Shown here: piece after piece, positions 15,819-25,280 of the stretch
How positions within the stretch are numbered: position 1 is the stretch's first letter
Layout of the letters: each line of letters begins with the position of its first letter
Origin: Planctomycetota bacterium
GTDB lineage: Bacteria > Planctomycetota > Planctomycetia > Planctomycetales > Planctomycetaceae
Direction: 5' to 3'
Length of the DNA stretch: 64,000 nucleotides
NCBI GenBank assembly: GCA_003388505.1
Contig: QQVO01000060.1
Coordinates: forward strand, 124,001-188,000
Position numbers and translations under genes: made by a program
The notes under the pieces: model-generated
Told to the model about the DNA's origin: nothing
Database searches by the model: none
Seen by the model: only the letters and a program-made list of their open reading frames with translations

Positions 15819-17993
15819 TCAATCGAGTTCACGGATTGCATCCGCGCCCTCGACGATTTCGACCCGGCGATCGACCGGGACGTCGCGAAACTCCTGGGTC
15901 ACTCCCGTCATCGGCCAGTGAATCTCCAGCTGGCTGATCCGCTCCGCATCGCCCAGACCGATGTGTTGTCGCAGCGGGTTGCCTCCAAAGCTGCCGCCGC
16001 TGTTGACCCAGCGATAGATCGAACGTTCCCCCCCGTTCTCTTCGATGTCGGCGCGAATCCGGACGCCGATGGCGCACGCGTTTGATTCTCGTCCGACGAG
16101 TTTGATCTCGATCCAGTGATTGTCGAATCCGGGATTCTCGAAGAGGATGTTGCTGAACGCGTCCCCGGGGAACCAGCCGCCCATTTCGGCGAACACGTCC
16201 TGGTCGCCGTCGTGGTCGATATCGGCGAAAGCGACGCCGTGCCCTTTCTGGAGATGGCCGAACCCCCCCGCCGTGGTGACGTCGGCGAACCGCCGGCCCT
16301 CCTGATTGTGAAACATCAGGTTGGGCATCAGCCCTTCGTATTCCGTGTAACCGGTGCCCAGGTAGAAATCGAGCCAGCCGTCGTTGTCGAGGTCGCCGAA
16401 GTTGCAGCCCATCGGCTGCGCGAAGCGCGTCAGATTCATCTCGGCGGCTGTTTCTCGAAATCCCCCTGCTCCATCGCCCTGATAGAGGCAAAGTGGTTCG
16501 GCCGGGCTGCGAATCCCGAGATAGTCCGCCGCCACGTATTGCACGCCCATCCAGTAGCTGCTGACGAACAGATCGAGCGCGCCGTCGTTGTTGAAGTCCC
16601 AGAACCAGACGGGAAAGCTCATTCGCGGCCCGGTCACTCCCAGTTGGGAGGCGACATCGGTAAACGTTCCGTCGCGGTTGTTGTGATAGAGGCGGTTGCT
16701 GCCGGACATGTTCGAGATGTACAGATCGGGAAACCGATCGCCGTCGTAGTCCCCCCAGACGACGCCCTTCGCAATCTGCACATTGTGGATGCCCGCCTCC
16801 TGGGTCGCGTCCGTGAAGATTCCGTCCTCCTGTCGAAACAATTGCGACCGCGCGCGTTCGTTGCCGACGAACAGATCGAGGTCGCCGTCGTTGTCGTAGT
16901 CGGCCCATGCGGCGGTCTGGGTGGGGAAGTGGCGGTCTCCCAGTCCGACGTCGAACGTCACGTCCCGGAACCGGCCCCGGCCGTCGTTCTGCAGGAGGGA
17001 ATTCGGAAACGGACCGCCGGAGAGCAGCCATCCGCCGCGCAGGACGAGAATGTCGTAATCTCCGTCGTTGTCGTAGTCCGCATGGACCATGTTCAGGCCG
17101 CCGTAAATGCCTGTCAGACCTGCCTCATCTGTCTGTTCGTCGAACTTACCGTCGCCGGCGTTGCGGAAGTAGCGCAACTGGCCTGCCGGATCCCAGGTCG
17201 ACACGACCACGTCGAGCCAGCCGTCGCCGTCGAAGTCGTCGACGATCGCTCCCCCGGCCAGACTGATCGTGTCGAGTCCCAGCTTGGGAGCGATGTTGTA
17301 GAACCGGGGAAACGGTTCCTCCGATTCAAATTCCTGCGGGGGAATGACGAACCTGGCCGGAACTTCGTCCGGATACTGGTTGAGCGTCATACTGGCGACG
17401 TTGAGCAACCACCGGGCAGGAAGATGGTCCGGATTCGCGTCCAGCAATTGCTTGAGATAAACGACCGCCTGCTCCGAGCCTTCCCGATTCTCGTGCACGC
17501 CTTCGCCCTGGATCGGGAAGACGCAACTGTCTTTGTTGCAGCAACGGATGCAGTTCTCGTTCTCCGCCGATCTGAGATGGGCGAGCGCGAGTTTGAAGAG
17601 CACGACCTCCCGCAGTTGCGGGTCGACGGCCGTCCCGGACTGGCGGAGGAGATCATAGGCGTCGGTCAATCGGGAAACGGCCTCCTGCGTTCGGCCGAGC
17701 CGCAGGTAGTGGTTGCCCGTCACCAGCATCAGTTGCAGCCGCCGCTGCGGGAGCGCGTTCTGCGACAGGGCGGCATATTCCGACTCCGCCTCTTTCAGGT
17801 GGGCGACTCCCAGTTCCGTGTTCTCTTCAGGCACGCGCTGCTTGATGTCGTCCAGCAGGTCGAGCATTCGCTGGTGCGAATCGTTCCGGCCGGCGGCGCC
17901 GTCCTCGGAAGCTGGGTGTGACTGACCTCCGCGGCATCCGCAACTTGCCACGGCCAGCGCCAGCAATCCACACAGAGTTCGCACCGTTGACAT
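15819..17993 (-). CDS. VCBS/FG-GAP repeat lipoprotein with ASPIC/UnbV tail
   Basis: About 724 residues. A signal sequence with a cysteine at the cleavage region (LALAVASCGC) suggests lipid anchoring. A TPR-like helical region (about 40-220) is followed by VCBS/FG-GAP repeats carrying DxDxDG calcium motifs (VDDFDGDGWLDVVVS, ADYDNDGDYDILVL, GDYDGDRFPDLYISN). The C-terminal ASPIC/UnbV domain (about 620-720) includes VNSGGSFGGNPLRQHIGLGD. Such proteins are expected on the cell surface or outside, probably in adhesion or binding. It is the third gene of a minus-strand run with two related large genes upstream. Start 17993 gives a normal signal peptide; an upstream in-frame start at 18026 is possible. 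Confidence 0.85.
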   Translation of the reverse strand: MSTVRTLCGLLALAVASCGCRGGQSHPASEDGAAGRNDSHQRMLDLLDDIKQRVPEENTELGVAHLKEAESEYAALSQNALPQRRLQLMLVTGNHYLRLGRTQEAVSRLTDAYDLLRQSGTAVDPQLREVVLFKLALAHLRSAENENCIRCCNKDSCVFPIQGEGVHENREGSEQAVVYLKQLLDANPDHLPARWLLNVASMTLNQYPDEVPARFVIPPQEFESEEPFPRFYNIAPKLGLDTISLAGGAIVDDFDGDGWLDVVVSTWDPAGQLRYFRNAGDGKFDEQTDEAGLTGIYGGLNMVHADYDNDGDYDILVLRGGWLLSGGPFPNSLLQNDGRGRFRDVTFDVGLGDRHFPTQTAAWADYDNDGDLDLFVGNERARSQLFRQEDGIFTDATQEAGIHNVQIAKGVVWGDYDGDRFPDLYISNMSGSNRLYHNNRDGTFTDVASQLGVTGPRMSFPVWFWDFNNDGALDLFVSSYWMGVQYVAADYLGIRSPAEPLCLYQGDGAGGFRETAAEMNLTRFAQPMGCNFGDLDNDGWLDFYLGTGYTEYEGLMPNLMFHNQEGRRFADVTTAGGFGHLQKGHGVAFADIDHDGDQDVFAEMGGWFPGDAFSNILFENPGFDNHWIEIKLVGRESNACAIGVRIRADIEENGGERSIYRWVNSGGSFGGNPLRQHIGLGDAERISQLEIHWPMTGVTQEFRDVPVDRRVEIVEGADAIRELD

Positions 17994-18128
17994 CCGTCGG
18001 CGCCTCGTTGATTCAACCGTGCGCATGAGCGCGACTCCACTCGACCGTGCGCCCCGGGCGAGGCATCCGGGAGCCGTTCACTCAATGTGATTCGCCAGCC
18101 GAACGAAGAGCGCCCTGCGGGGGAGGCG

Positions 18129-21122
18129 TCAAAACCGGCGGAACAACAACGCACGGTCTCCGCCCTCCACAATACCGAATTCACAGCCGCAAGGCACGTT
18201 CTGAATCTGCTGCGTCAATCCGGAGGGCCAGCGAATGCTCAGTGTGACCGATTCCACGCCCGGCGGCACGGCGAACGTCAACATCCGCTCATTGCACGCC
18301 TGATAACCGTCTCCCGCCAACAGGTGTCGCTGCGACTGACCGGCCGGCCACGAAACAGTTGCGGCAGCGCCGATTGCACCCCGCTCGGAGTGCACTCCGA
18401 ACAGTCTGACGCGGAGGGACTGCGCCGTCGTCTCTGACGTATTCGTGAGCAATGCTGCGGGAGCATCGAGGTGTGAGACAACCAGATCGTCACGTCCGTC
18501 GCAGTTCCAGTCGATGCGGGCCACACTGCGGCCGAGGTAAGCCTCTTCGAAATACGCGCCGATCGCCTCGGCCGGCGACTCGACAAAGCCGCCCGAGCCA
18601 TCGTTTTGAAAGAGCTGTGGAGGCATCTGAAATGCGCGGCCCAGGGCGCGTCCGTCGTCGATGTGACCGTTGGCGACAACCAGGTCGAGATCCCCGTCCA
18701 GATCGGCGTCCAGGAATTGGGCGCCGAATCCGAGCATGGACCGGCTTGGCTCTTCGAGACCGGCGGTGCGCGTCTGGTCCACGAACACCATGCCGGGCTG
18801 CTGACGATAGAGCGTGTTTGATTCCTGGTCGAAATTGGTGACGAACAAGTCCGGCAGCCCATCGCCGTCGGCGTCTCCCGCAGCGATTCCCATGCAGGCC
18901 TCGAATTCTCCGAATCGGTTGGACGCCGTGCCGCGAAGCAGCGCTTCTTCTTCAAATTGCGGAACGCCATTGTCGCTGCCGGAGGAATCGACGAACAGGA
19001 AGTTCGGTGACATGTCGTTCGCGACGAACAGTTCCAGGCGGCCCTCACCGTCGAAGTCACCCGCAACGATGCCCATTCCCCTCCCGTCAGTCGCTGTGAT
19101 TCCGGCTGCAAGTGTCGCGTCGTTGAAGCTGCCCCGCGCGTCATTCAGCAAGAGACGGTCCTGCGCTCCGTCAAAGTATTGGGGCAAGCACAGCGACCGT
19201 CCTCCTGCGTGGCCGCACTCGCGCGTAAAGACGTCGTCCCCCGTCAGATAGTTCACGACGTAGACGTCGGGCAGCGCGTCGCGATTGAGATCGGCAATCA
19301 GGCAACTCGTGGTCCAGTCGTCCCCCTGGACGGTTCGGGCGTCACGTGAGCCAACTGTGGGACGGAGGGGATCCACGAATGTGCCGTCGCCATTATTCAG
19401 AAACCACCGATTCGGCCCGATGTTGCCGACATAAATGTCGCAGAAACCGTCGCCATTGACGTCTCCGGCGGCAATTCCCTGGCTGAACGACGGTTCCATC
19501 AGCCGGGCGTCGTGTGTGGCATCGATAAACCGTGCGCCGCCGATGTTTCGGTACAGCCGATCCAGATGCTCCGTCCGCTTGTCATCCACCGGCCAACGAC
19601 AGCCTTGAGTCAGATAGATATCGGGCCAGCCGTCGCTGTCATAATCGAGAGCGGCCGCCCCGCCGCCCGTGAATTCGTACATCTGCTTCATCCCCTCGGC
19701 CGGTTCCCCGCCGTTGAAGTACTGAAAATCAAGGCCCGTGTTGCGAGCTCTGTCGTCAAAACGGATGCGGCGGTCCGCTTCGGAAATCGACGGAGTGCGG
19801 CCGATTTCCGATCGAATTCGCGCCCAGTCAGGGAGGGGAAGGTTGCCAAGCGAGATTTGCTTCGCGGGGTTGTCCTTCGCGAACGATCTGGCGTTGCCCA
19901 GCCTCCTCAATCGCGGTTGGATGCGACGGCTCATCAAGCTTGCCCACTCGGCCGTCGGTGTTTCCCGCATCACCCACTGAGACCAGCCATATGCTTCCCA
20001 CAACAGTCCGAGCGATTCCGCCTGGACCGCTGCATCTCGCGACGCCAGAGTAATCTGCCGCGTCGTCGAGTCGGTCGTGGTGATGTATTTTTCCAGCCGT
20101 TGGGCGCGGTTGAGAAACGGTATCGCTTCATCACGCCGATTCAGCGCAGCGAGCAATTGTCCGAGCCGATACAGTGACACGCTATCGTTGCCGTCCAGGC
20201 GAACCGCTTCCCAGTAGCACCGAGCGGCGGCCGGCATGTCGTTGTGCCGTTCTATGAACTCGGCCCGCAACCGCCACGTCAACGGATGGTCGTCTGCTTC
20301 CACCGACAGGGACGAATGCCATCTCACAAACTCTGCGTCATCCTGCCTTTCTAACAGAAGACGGCCCAGTTCCAATTGTGCTCCGATCATGTTGGGGTCG
20401 GCGTCAATCGCCGCCCTGAGCGTCGCAATCGCCTCTTCCCGCCGGTTCTCCTCGATCAATCGCCGGGCAAATGCTGTGAGAACATTGGGATCCCCGGGAG
20501 TCGACTCCAGGTATTTCTCGAGCACCTGAGTCTCTTCAATGACCGGCGCCGTCTTCGCAATCGCCCACAATTGCACCGGAGTGAATGCCTCGGAACGTAT
20601 CATCTCAATCCGGAAAGGAATCGCCGCCCATCCCCCCTCGCCGAGCCCGACAAGATACGCCAGCCGGTTGTTCGCAGTCGGATCGTCGGGTGCTTGACGC
20701 CACGCGCGCTGAAACAGGTCGAGTGCCGCAGGAATGTCGCGGAGTTCAAGCAGCGCGATGTCCCCGGCTTCATTTCGTGCGATGACCGAACGGCGGCCAT
20801 GATCGTCGGGGATCGCGCTGTACGCCTCCAACGCTTCTCGATGTTTTCCCAAACTTTTCAGCGCGCGGCCGCGAATCAGATTGGCCTCCGATTGATCAGG
20901 TTCGCGCTCCAAGGCGCGAAAGGCTGTTTCGGCGGCCGCCTTGAAGTCTCCTCGCTCAAACTCTGTTCGCGCTTCCTGCACCAATCGATCAGCCAGTTTT
21001 CCCGTTCCCAGACGCTGGTAAGCCACGAGACCCAACACCGTCGCCGCGACGATCACGAAGACCAAGGCAATCTTGACCCAACTGGATTTCGAGCGGTGTG
21101 TGGAATCTGCGTGTGAGGGCAT
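18129..21122 (-). CDS. TPR, VCBS/FG-GAP and ASPIC/UnbV protein with N-terminal membrane helix
   Basis: About 997 residues. A membrane helix lies at about 16-35 (WVKIALVFVIVAATVLGLVA). A long TPR region (about 40-420) with motifs such as FERGDFKAAAETAFRALERE leads into VCBS/FG-GAP repeats (about 480-880, for example LDYDSDGWPDIYLTQG, GDVNGDGFCDIYVGN, GDADGDGLPDLFVTN). An ASPIC/UnbV domain (about 885-985) closes it. It should be anchored in the membrane with repeats outside. Start ATG 21122 is preferred; a TTG at 21179 overlaps the stop codon of the upstream PQQ gene. The same design recurs in the next gene, suggesting duplication. Confidence 0.85.
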   Translation of the reverse strand: MPSHADSTHRSKSSWVKIALVFVIVAATVLGLVAYQRLGTGKLADRLVQEARTEFERGDFKAAAETAFRALEREPDQSEANLIRGRALKSLGKHREALEAYSAIPDDHGRRSVIARNEAGDIALLELRDIPAALDLFQRAWRQAPDDPTANNRLAYLVGLGEGGWAAIPFRIEMIRSEAFTPVQLWAIAKTAPVIEETQVLEKYLESTPGDPNVLTAFARRLIEENRREEAIATLRAAIDADPNMIGAQLELGRLLLERQDDAEFVRWHSSLSVEADDHPLTWRLRAEFIERHNDMPAAARCYWEAVRLDGNDSVSLYRLGQLLAALNRRDEAIPFLNRAQRLEKYITTTDSTTRQITLASRDAAVQAESLGLLWEAYGWSQWVMRETPTAEWASLMSRRIQPRLRRLGNARSFAKDNPAKQISLGNLPLPDWARIRSEIGRTPSISEADRRIRFDDRARNTGLDFQYFNGGEPAEGMKQMYEFTGGGAAALDYDSDGWPDIYLTQGCRWPVDDKRTEHLDRLYRNIGGARFIDATHDARLMEPSFSQGIAAGDVNGDGFCDIYVGNIGPNRWFLNNGDGTFVDPLRPTVGSRDARTVQGDDWTTSCLIADLNRDALPDVYVVNYLTGDDVFTRECGHAGGRSLCLPQYFDGAQDRLLLNDARGSFNDATLAAGITATDGRGMGIVAGDFDGEGRLELFVANDMSPNFLFVDSSGSDNGVPQFEEEALLRGTASNRFGEFEACMGIAAGDADGDGLPDLFVTNFDQESNTLYRQQPGMVFVDQTRTAGLEEPSRSMLGFGAQFLDADLDGDLDLVVANGHIDDGRALGRAFQMPPQLFQNDGSGGFVESPAEAIGAYFEEAYLGRSVARIDWNCDGRDDLVVSHLDAPAALLTNTSETTAQSLRVRLFGVHSERGAIGAAATVSWPAGQSQRHLLAGDGYQACNERMLTFAVPPGVESVTLSIRWPSGLTQQIQNVPCGCEFGIVEGGDRALLFRRF

Positions 21123-21175
21123 TCGATTCGCAGGATTGCGGCGGTCGATGATAGGGGGGCTGGCCGCGTCCCGAT

Positions 21176-24100
21176 TCAATCTTCCCGCACGGCTTCGACG
21201 GCGTTCAGCAGTGGCGTGCCCTCTCGGGGGTTGATCGCAATCGTCACCGACCCGCTGACTTCGACGCCCGGAATCTCCACCACCTGAGCCGTCGCCGCCG
21301 TTTCGGGCGTGCGCGTCACGCTCACTCCTTCCTGCACGGTGGTCCCGTTGATGGCCACGTCAAAGACCGATGTGGCAGCTTCCGCATCGCGAGGATCGGC
21401 AAAGTGCAGCCGAATCGTGTACGTCGCCGGCGAATCGCCTTCTCCGACGAGCGGCAGTGTCAATTGCGTAAGCCCCTCGGCCCATGATGTGTAAATCCAG
21501 GGGACGTCGGTGCCGTCGACCGGTGTGGAGGCGTCGCTGACGCTGCGGAAACCGCCGCCACCGGTGAATTGTTCGGCGAGGTCGAGTTTCACATCGAGTG
21601 CCGTCTCCTGATAGGCCCTGTAGCGCGGATAGGAGAGCCAGACCGTGCCGTCGGCCGCCTTCCGGTCGCCCGGCGCACCGAGGTTGACGGCCAGGTGCTG
21701 AACCGGAGTCTGGGCGCCGACGGCGCTGTAGATCGTCCACGGGCGGCGCGGCTCGCGAGGTTCGAGCACGATGGTCGCCGCGATCGAAAACTGGCACACG
21801 CAACCGGCGCTGGCCTCGGGAATCATCACCAGACCGTTCGCGGGAATCGCATTGATCCAGCAGCCGAGTCGGTGGCCGGCGAAGTGCCGCACCCCTTCAT
21901 CGGAATCGAGATCGAAGAAGCCGGTGTCGCCCGAACGGAACATGATCATCCCGGAGTCGCATCCGGTCAGCATGCCGCAGTGATGCCCGGTCCGCATGAT
22001 GCTCCACGGCACGTCCTCGCCGGTGATCGGATGGGCGCGGGTGATCTGGTCGCCGGTCTTGAGATCGAACATCCACGGTTCGGCCAGCACGTGCTCTCCA
22101 ATGATGATCGGCCGATGCCGGTAGTTGGCGTCTTTGGCCCAGATCTTGTAGCCGTCGTCTGCGGAGAGCGCCACCAGTCGACGTCGCTCAAACTCGCCTG
22201 CCACGAACTGCCTCCAGTAATGGCCGTTCGCATTGGCGCCGCAGAGAATCAGCACGCCGTCCTGATACATCAGCGTCAGTTTGCCGCCGCCGATCCCGAT
22301 ATCGCTGCAGTCGGTGACGTCGACTCCCTCGGACCACAGTTTTTCTCCGCTGCGCGCGTCGATCGCCACGGCGGTCCGCACGTCGGCGTTCTTTGCGCGT
22401 TCTTCGGCTCTCTCTCGCGCCTCGCCGGTCAGGTTGGCGAGCTCGCTCTTGTCCTGCCGGAGGATCTCCTCCCGCTCCTCACTGCTGATGGAACTGTCGA
22501 TGAAGAACACGCGGCCGTCGCCGATGGCGATCGTGTGATGCGAGATGTTCTGTCCCTGGTAGGTCCACAGGTGTTCGCCGCTGGCCAGGTCGATGGCGAA
22601 GATTGAATCGGTGGCGTCGTCGGTCACGCGACCGCGACGCCGCAAGCGCGACTCCAGTTCCGGCCGCATCGTGGCCGTTCCAAAAAGAATACCGTCCTGC
22701 GCGGCCAGGTAGCCCCACTCGAACTTGCCGTCGTTCTTGCCCTCGGGCAGTTCGTGCACGGCTTCCAACTCGCCGGTGGCGGCGTTGAGCTGATAGCACT
22801 TGTCGGCCAGAAAGTGGAACAGGTGCGTTTCGTCGGCGGCGAGATTGCCGGGCGCCTGATTCTGAAAGACGCCGGTGCGGATGGCCTCCTCGTTCTCGTA
22901 AGTCCACAGATGCACGCCGTTGTACGCGTCGTACGCCTTGATCGTCGTCTGCCCCTGCACAAACAGCCGCCCGTTCACCGACAACGGGCCGACCGCCCCT
23001 TCGTGGCGGTTCACCATTTCGCCCGGACCGGGGTCGCCGTACCACAACACGCCGAGCCCGCCTTCGACGCGGGTATCGTTGCTGATCGCCGTGTTGGCCG
23101 GATTGCCGTACTGATGGCTCCAGTCTCCCGCACCCGGCAGTTCGCCGCGCGTCAGGAGCGCCCAACCGTCGACGTGTGCCGCTTCCGATTCCTCTTTCAG
23201 GCCGGTGCGATCAAGCCATTCGGTCAATTGCTTGGCGGCAATCGGTTCCAGGCTCTGCGGACGCCCCAGGCAGAGCACACCCCCGACCGGCTTCACAAAC
23301 CGCGCGACCTGCTCGGGATCGAACCGGATCTCCCCGGTCTTCAGCAGAGTGTCGGAAACGACGAGATTCGCGAAGTAGTTCGCATACGGGATGTCGCCCA
23401 GATCGAAGTTGTGCACGGTGACGCGGTACCCGTACAGGCCGGCGGCGGCGGACAGCTTCTCGCGAGCCGTCGCCGCCTTGTCTGCGTCCGGTTCGACGCA
23501 ATAGATCTCAAGTCCGCTGCGGCGCGCCAGTTCATACGCCAGCCGGCCTTCCTCGCCGCCGACAACGAGGCAGAACCCGGTCTCAACTCCGGTCTGCTTC
23601 AGAATCTCCTCGGCGGCCTGCTCGTACCGGGCGGTCCACTCGTCATCGGCATACGGGCTCTCGGCTATTGCGTCAGCCGGTGGAATCGCCGTCTCGCCTT
23701 CACCCGGGGCGTAGCAGTAGATGTGTCCTTGATCGGTGCTCACGAGCAACCGGCCGCCGGCAACCACCAGCCCGCGCACGTCGCCCGGGATTTCGGCCGA
23801 CCACAAGTCCTCTCCGTCGGACGCGGCATAGGCGGTGACGAGGTTCTTGCCGCCGACGAACAGTTTGTCTCCGGCAGCCAACAGCGATGAATCGCTCTCC
23901 GTCTCTTGTTTCCACACGAAACCGACGTCGGCGATCGCTTTCAGTTCGTCGCTGGCTGCCGTCAGCTTTTCGCGCAATTCGTCGGCGTTATCACCCGGGC
24001 TGCGCAACTGCCGGGAGAGGTTGTAGATCTCCGTTTCGAGTGTGTGTCGCCTGCGGCTGTTGACGGCGTACTCCATTCGATTCAGCCTCGCGACGAACGA

Positions 24101-25117
24101 CCCGGTCGCCGTGTACGCGGCGTCGCCGTGTACGACCAACTGTCGCCCCTCGAACCAGCCGAATCCGACATTGCCGTCGTTCTGGTCGATCGCCAGCAGA
24201 TGATGCGGCCCTGTCGCATAGACCTGACCGTCCGCGAGTAACGCGCGCGTGCCGCCCACCACGCCGCCGGCGGTCGACCGCCAACTGTAGGTCTTCTTGA
24301 AGACGAGGCTTCCATCGTTGCGGTCGATGGCGGCCGGCATCGACCGTCCCGACGGAACAAACAGCCGGTCGTCGCTCGCCAGCAGATACCCTTGTGGCGA
24401 GAGATCGTTGCGGCCGGCATCCGCGGCGCTGATATTGTCGGCCTTCCAGATGACGCTGCCGTCAGTTGCGTTGACCGCGTAAAGATAGATGTCCTCGTGC
24501 GGGAAGATGCCGGCCCCGAAGTACGCCACGCCGTCATCGACCAGAACACCGGTTCGCACCGGCCAGCGGTTGATCATCTCCCCCCGCGCCAGCAGCCATT
24601 CGTCCGCCGGGCCGGCCCGCAGCTGCCACACCCGCTCACCGGTGTTCGCATCAAGGCAGTAGGCGCGACCGTCGTCCGCGCCGAAATAGACGCGGCCCTC
24701 GGCCACTGTAGGCGCCAGTCGAATCGGAGCGCCGGCGAAAAACGTCCACTGCACCTCTCCAGTCGTCAGATCGACGCAGTACAACTGATCGTCGACGGTG
24801 GATCCGAAATACGCGCGGTCACCGACGACCACCGGATGCAGAGCGTCGTCGTACTTGACGCGATGCCCCAGCAGTTTCCCTTCGATGACGCGACCTTCCG
24901 CACTGGACCAGGCGAGTTCCGGCGCCGCCGGCGCTCGGTAGACCCAATCAATGTGCAGCGGGGCAGCGATCGACTCGTCCGTCGCTCCGCTGCGACTGAT
25001 GTCTCCGCGGTAGGTCGGCCAGTCTCCGGCCGTCGCCACGGCCGCCGATGCCAATACGAGTACGAACGCTGCATTGCGGATTGAATTCCGCGAGTCATTC
25101 CGGGGATTCATGGTCAC
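21176..25117 (-). CDS. secreted PQQ-type beta-propeller with embedded methyltransferase fold and malectin-like tail
   Basis: 1313 residues. The signal peptide (AAFVLVLASAAVATAG) is followed by PQQ/BamB-like propeller repeats (VYFGADDGRAYCLDANTGER and GAGIFPHEDIYLYAVNATDG types) over about 30-490. A Rossmann segment at about 505-640 reads FCLVVGGEEGRLAYELARRS, then YCVEPDADKAATAREKL, matching class I SAM-methyltransferase motif I and the acidic ribose-binding end of strand 2. A second propeller block (about 680-1150) follows and the protein ends in a malectin-like beta-sandwich (YTIRLHFADPRDAEAATSVF). It heads the operon with the two VCBS proteins. Location is presumably periplasmic; whether the methyltransferase fold is active there is doubtful. 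Confidence 0.8.
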   Translation of the reverse strand: MTMNPRNDSRNSIRNAAFVLVLASAAVATAGDWPTYRGDISRSGATDESIAAPLHIDWVYRAPAAPELAWSSAEGRVIEGKLLGHRVKYDDALHPVVVGDRAYFGSTVDDQLYCVDLTTGEVQWTFFAGAPIRLAPTVAEGRVYFGADDGRAYCLDANTGERVWQLRAGPADEWLLARGEMINRWPVRTGVLVDDGVAYFGAGIFPHEDIYLYAVNATDGSVIWKADNISAADAGRNDLSPQGYLLASDDRLFVPSGRSMPAAIDRNDGSLVFKKTYSWRSTAGGVVGGTRALLADGQVYATGPHHLLAIDQNDGNVGFGWFEGRQLVVHGDAAYTATGSFVARLNRMEYAVNSRRRHTLETEIYNLSRQLRSPGDNADELREKLTAASDELKAIADVGFVWKQETESDSSLLAAGDKLFVGGKNLVTAYAASDGEDLWSAEIPGDVRGLVVAGGRLLVSTDQGHIYCYAPGEGETAIPPADAIAESPYADDEWTARYEQAAEEILKQTGVETGFCLVVGGEEGRLAYELARRSGLEIYCVEPDADKAATAREKLSAAAGLYGYRVTVHNFDLGDIPYANYFANLVVSDTLLKTGEIRFDPEQVARFVKPVGGVLCLGRPQSLEPIAAKQLTEWLDRTGLKEESEAAHVDGWALLTRGELPGAGDWSHQYGNPANTAISNDTRVEGGLGVLWYGDPGPGEMVNRHEGAVGPLSVNGRLFVQGQTTIKAYDAYNGVHLWTYENEEAIRTGVFQNQAPGNLAADETHLFHFLADKCYQLNAATGELEAVHELPEGKNDGKFEWGYLAAQDGILFGTATMRPELESRLRRRGRVTDDATDSIFAIDLASGEHLWTYQGQNISHHTIAIGDGRVFFIDSSISSEEREEILRQDKSELANLTGEARERAEERAKNADVRTAVAIDARSGEKLWSEGVDVTDCSDIGIGGGKLTLMYQDGVLILCGANANGHYWRQFVAGEFERRRLVALSADDGYKIWAKDANYRHRPIIIGEHVLAEPWMFDLKTGDQITRAHPITGEDVPWSIMRTGHHCGMLTGCDSGMIMFRSGDTGFFDLDSDEGVRHFAGHRLGCWINAIPANGLVMIPEASAGCVCQFSIAATIVLEPREPRRPWTIYSAVGAQTPVQHLAVNLGAPGDRKAADGTVWLSYPRYRAYQETALDVKLDLAEQFTGGGGFRSVSDASTPVDGTDVPWIYTSWAEGLTQLTLPLVGEGDSPATYTIRLHFADPRDAEAATSVFDVAINGTTVQEGVSVTRTPETAATAQVVEIPGVEVSGSVTIAINPREGTPLLNAVEAVRED

Positions 25118-25200
25118 CTCGACAGGTCGGACGGCTGCTGGTCACGAACGAAGAACTTGCGATGTTGAGAGGGGTCTGCTTCAAATCGACCGATGTTGAT

Positions 25201-25238
25201 GAGTATACTCGCTGGAAGTCCCACGGCCACTGTGGGAC
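25201..25238. promoter_or_regulatory. palindromes in a divergent promoter region
   Basis: A perfect 10-bp palindrome GAGTATACTC (25201-25210) is followed by an inverted repeat GTCCCAC (25218-25224) and GTGGGAC (25232-25238) with a 7-base loop. They lie between the divergent PQQ-protein gene and the gene starting at 25281. Operator sites for one or both are plausible. Confidence 0.4.
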
Positions 25239-25280
25239 CATGATCCGTTAACGGCTGTTGAACGCTCACGAAAGCTGACC

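Noticed and set aside
16116..17921. 601-codon plus-strand ORF opposite the VCBS lipoprotein gene
   Set aside because: It is antisense to a well-recognised VCBS/UnbV gene; long antisense frames are expected at this GC content.
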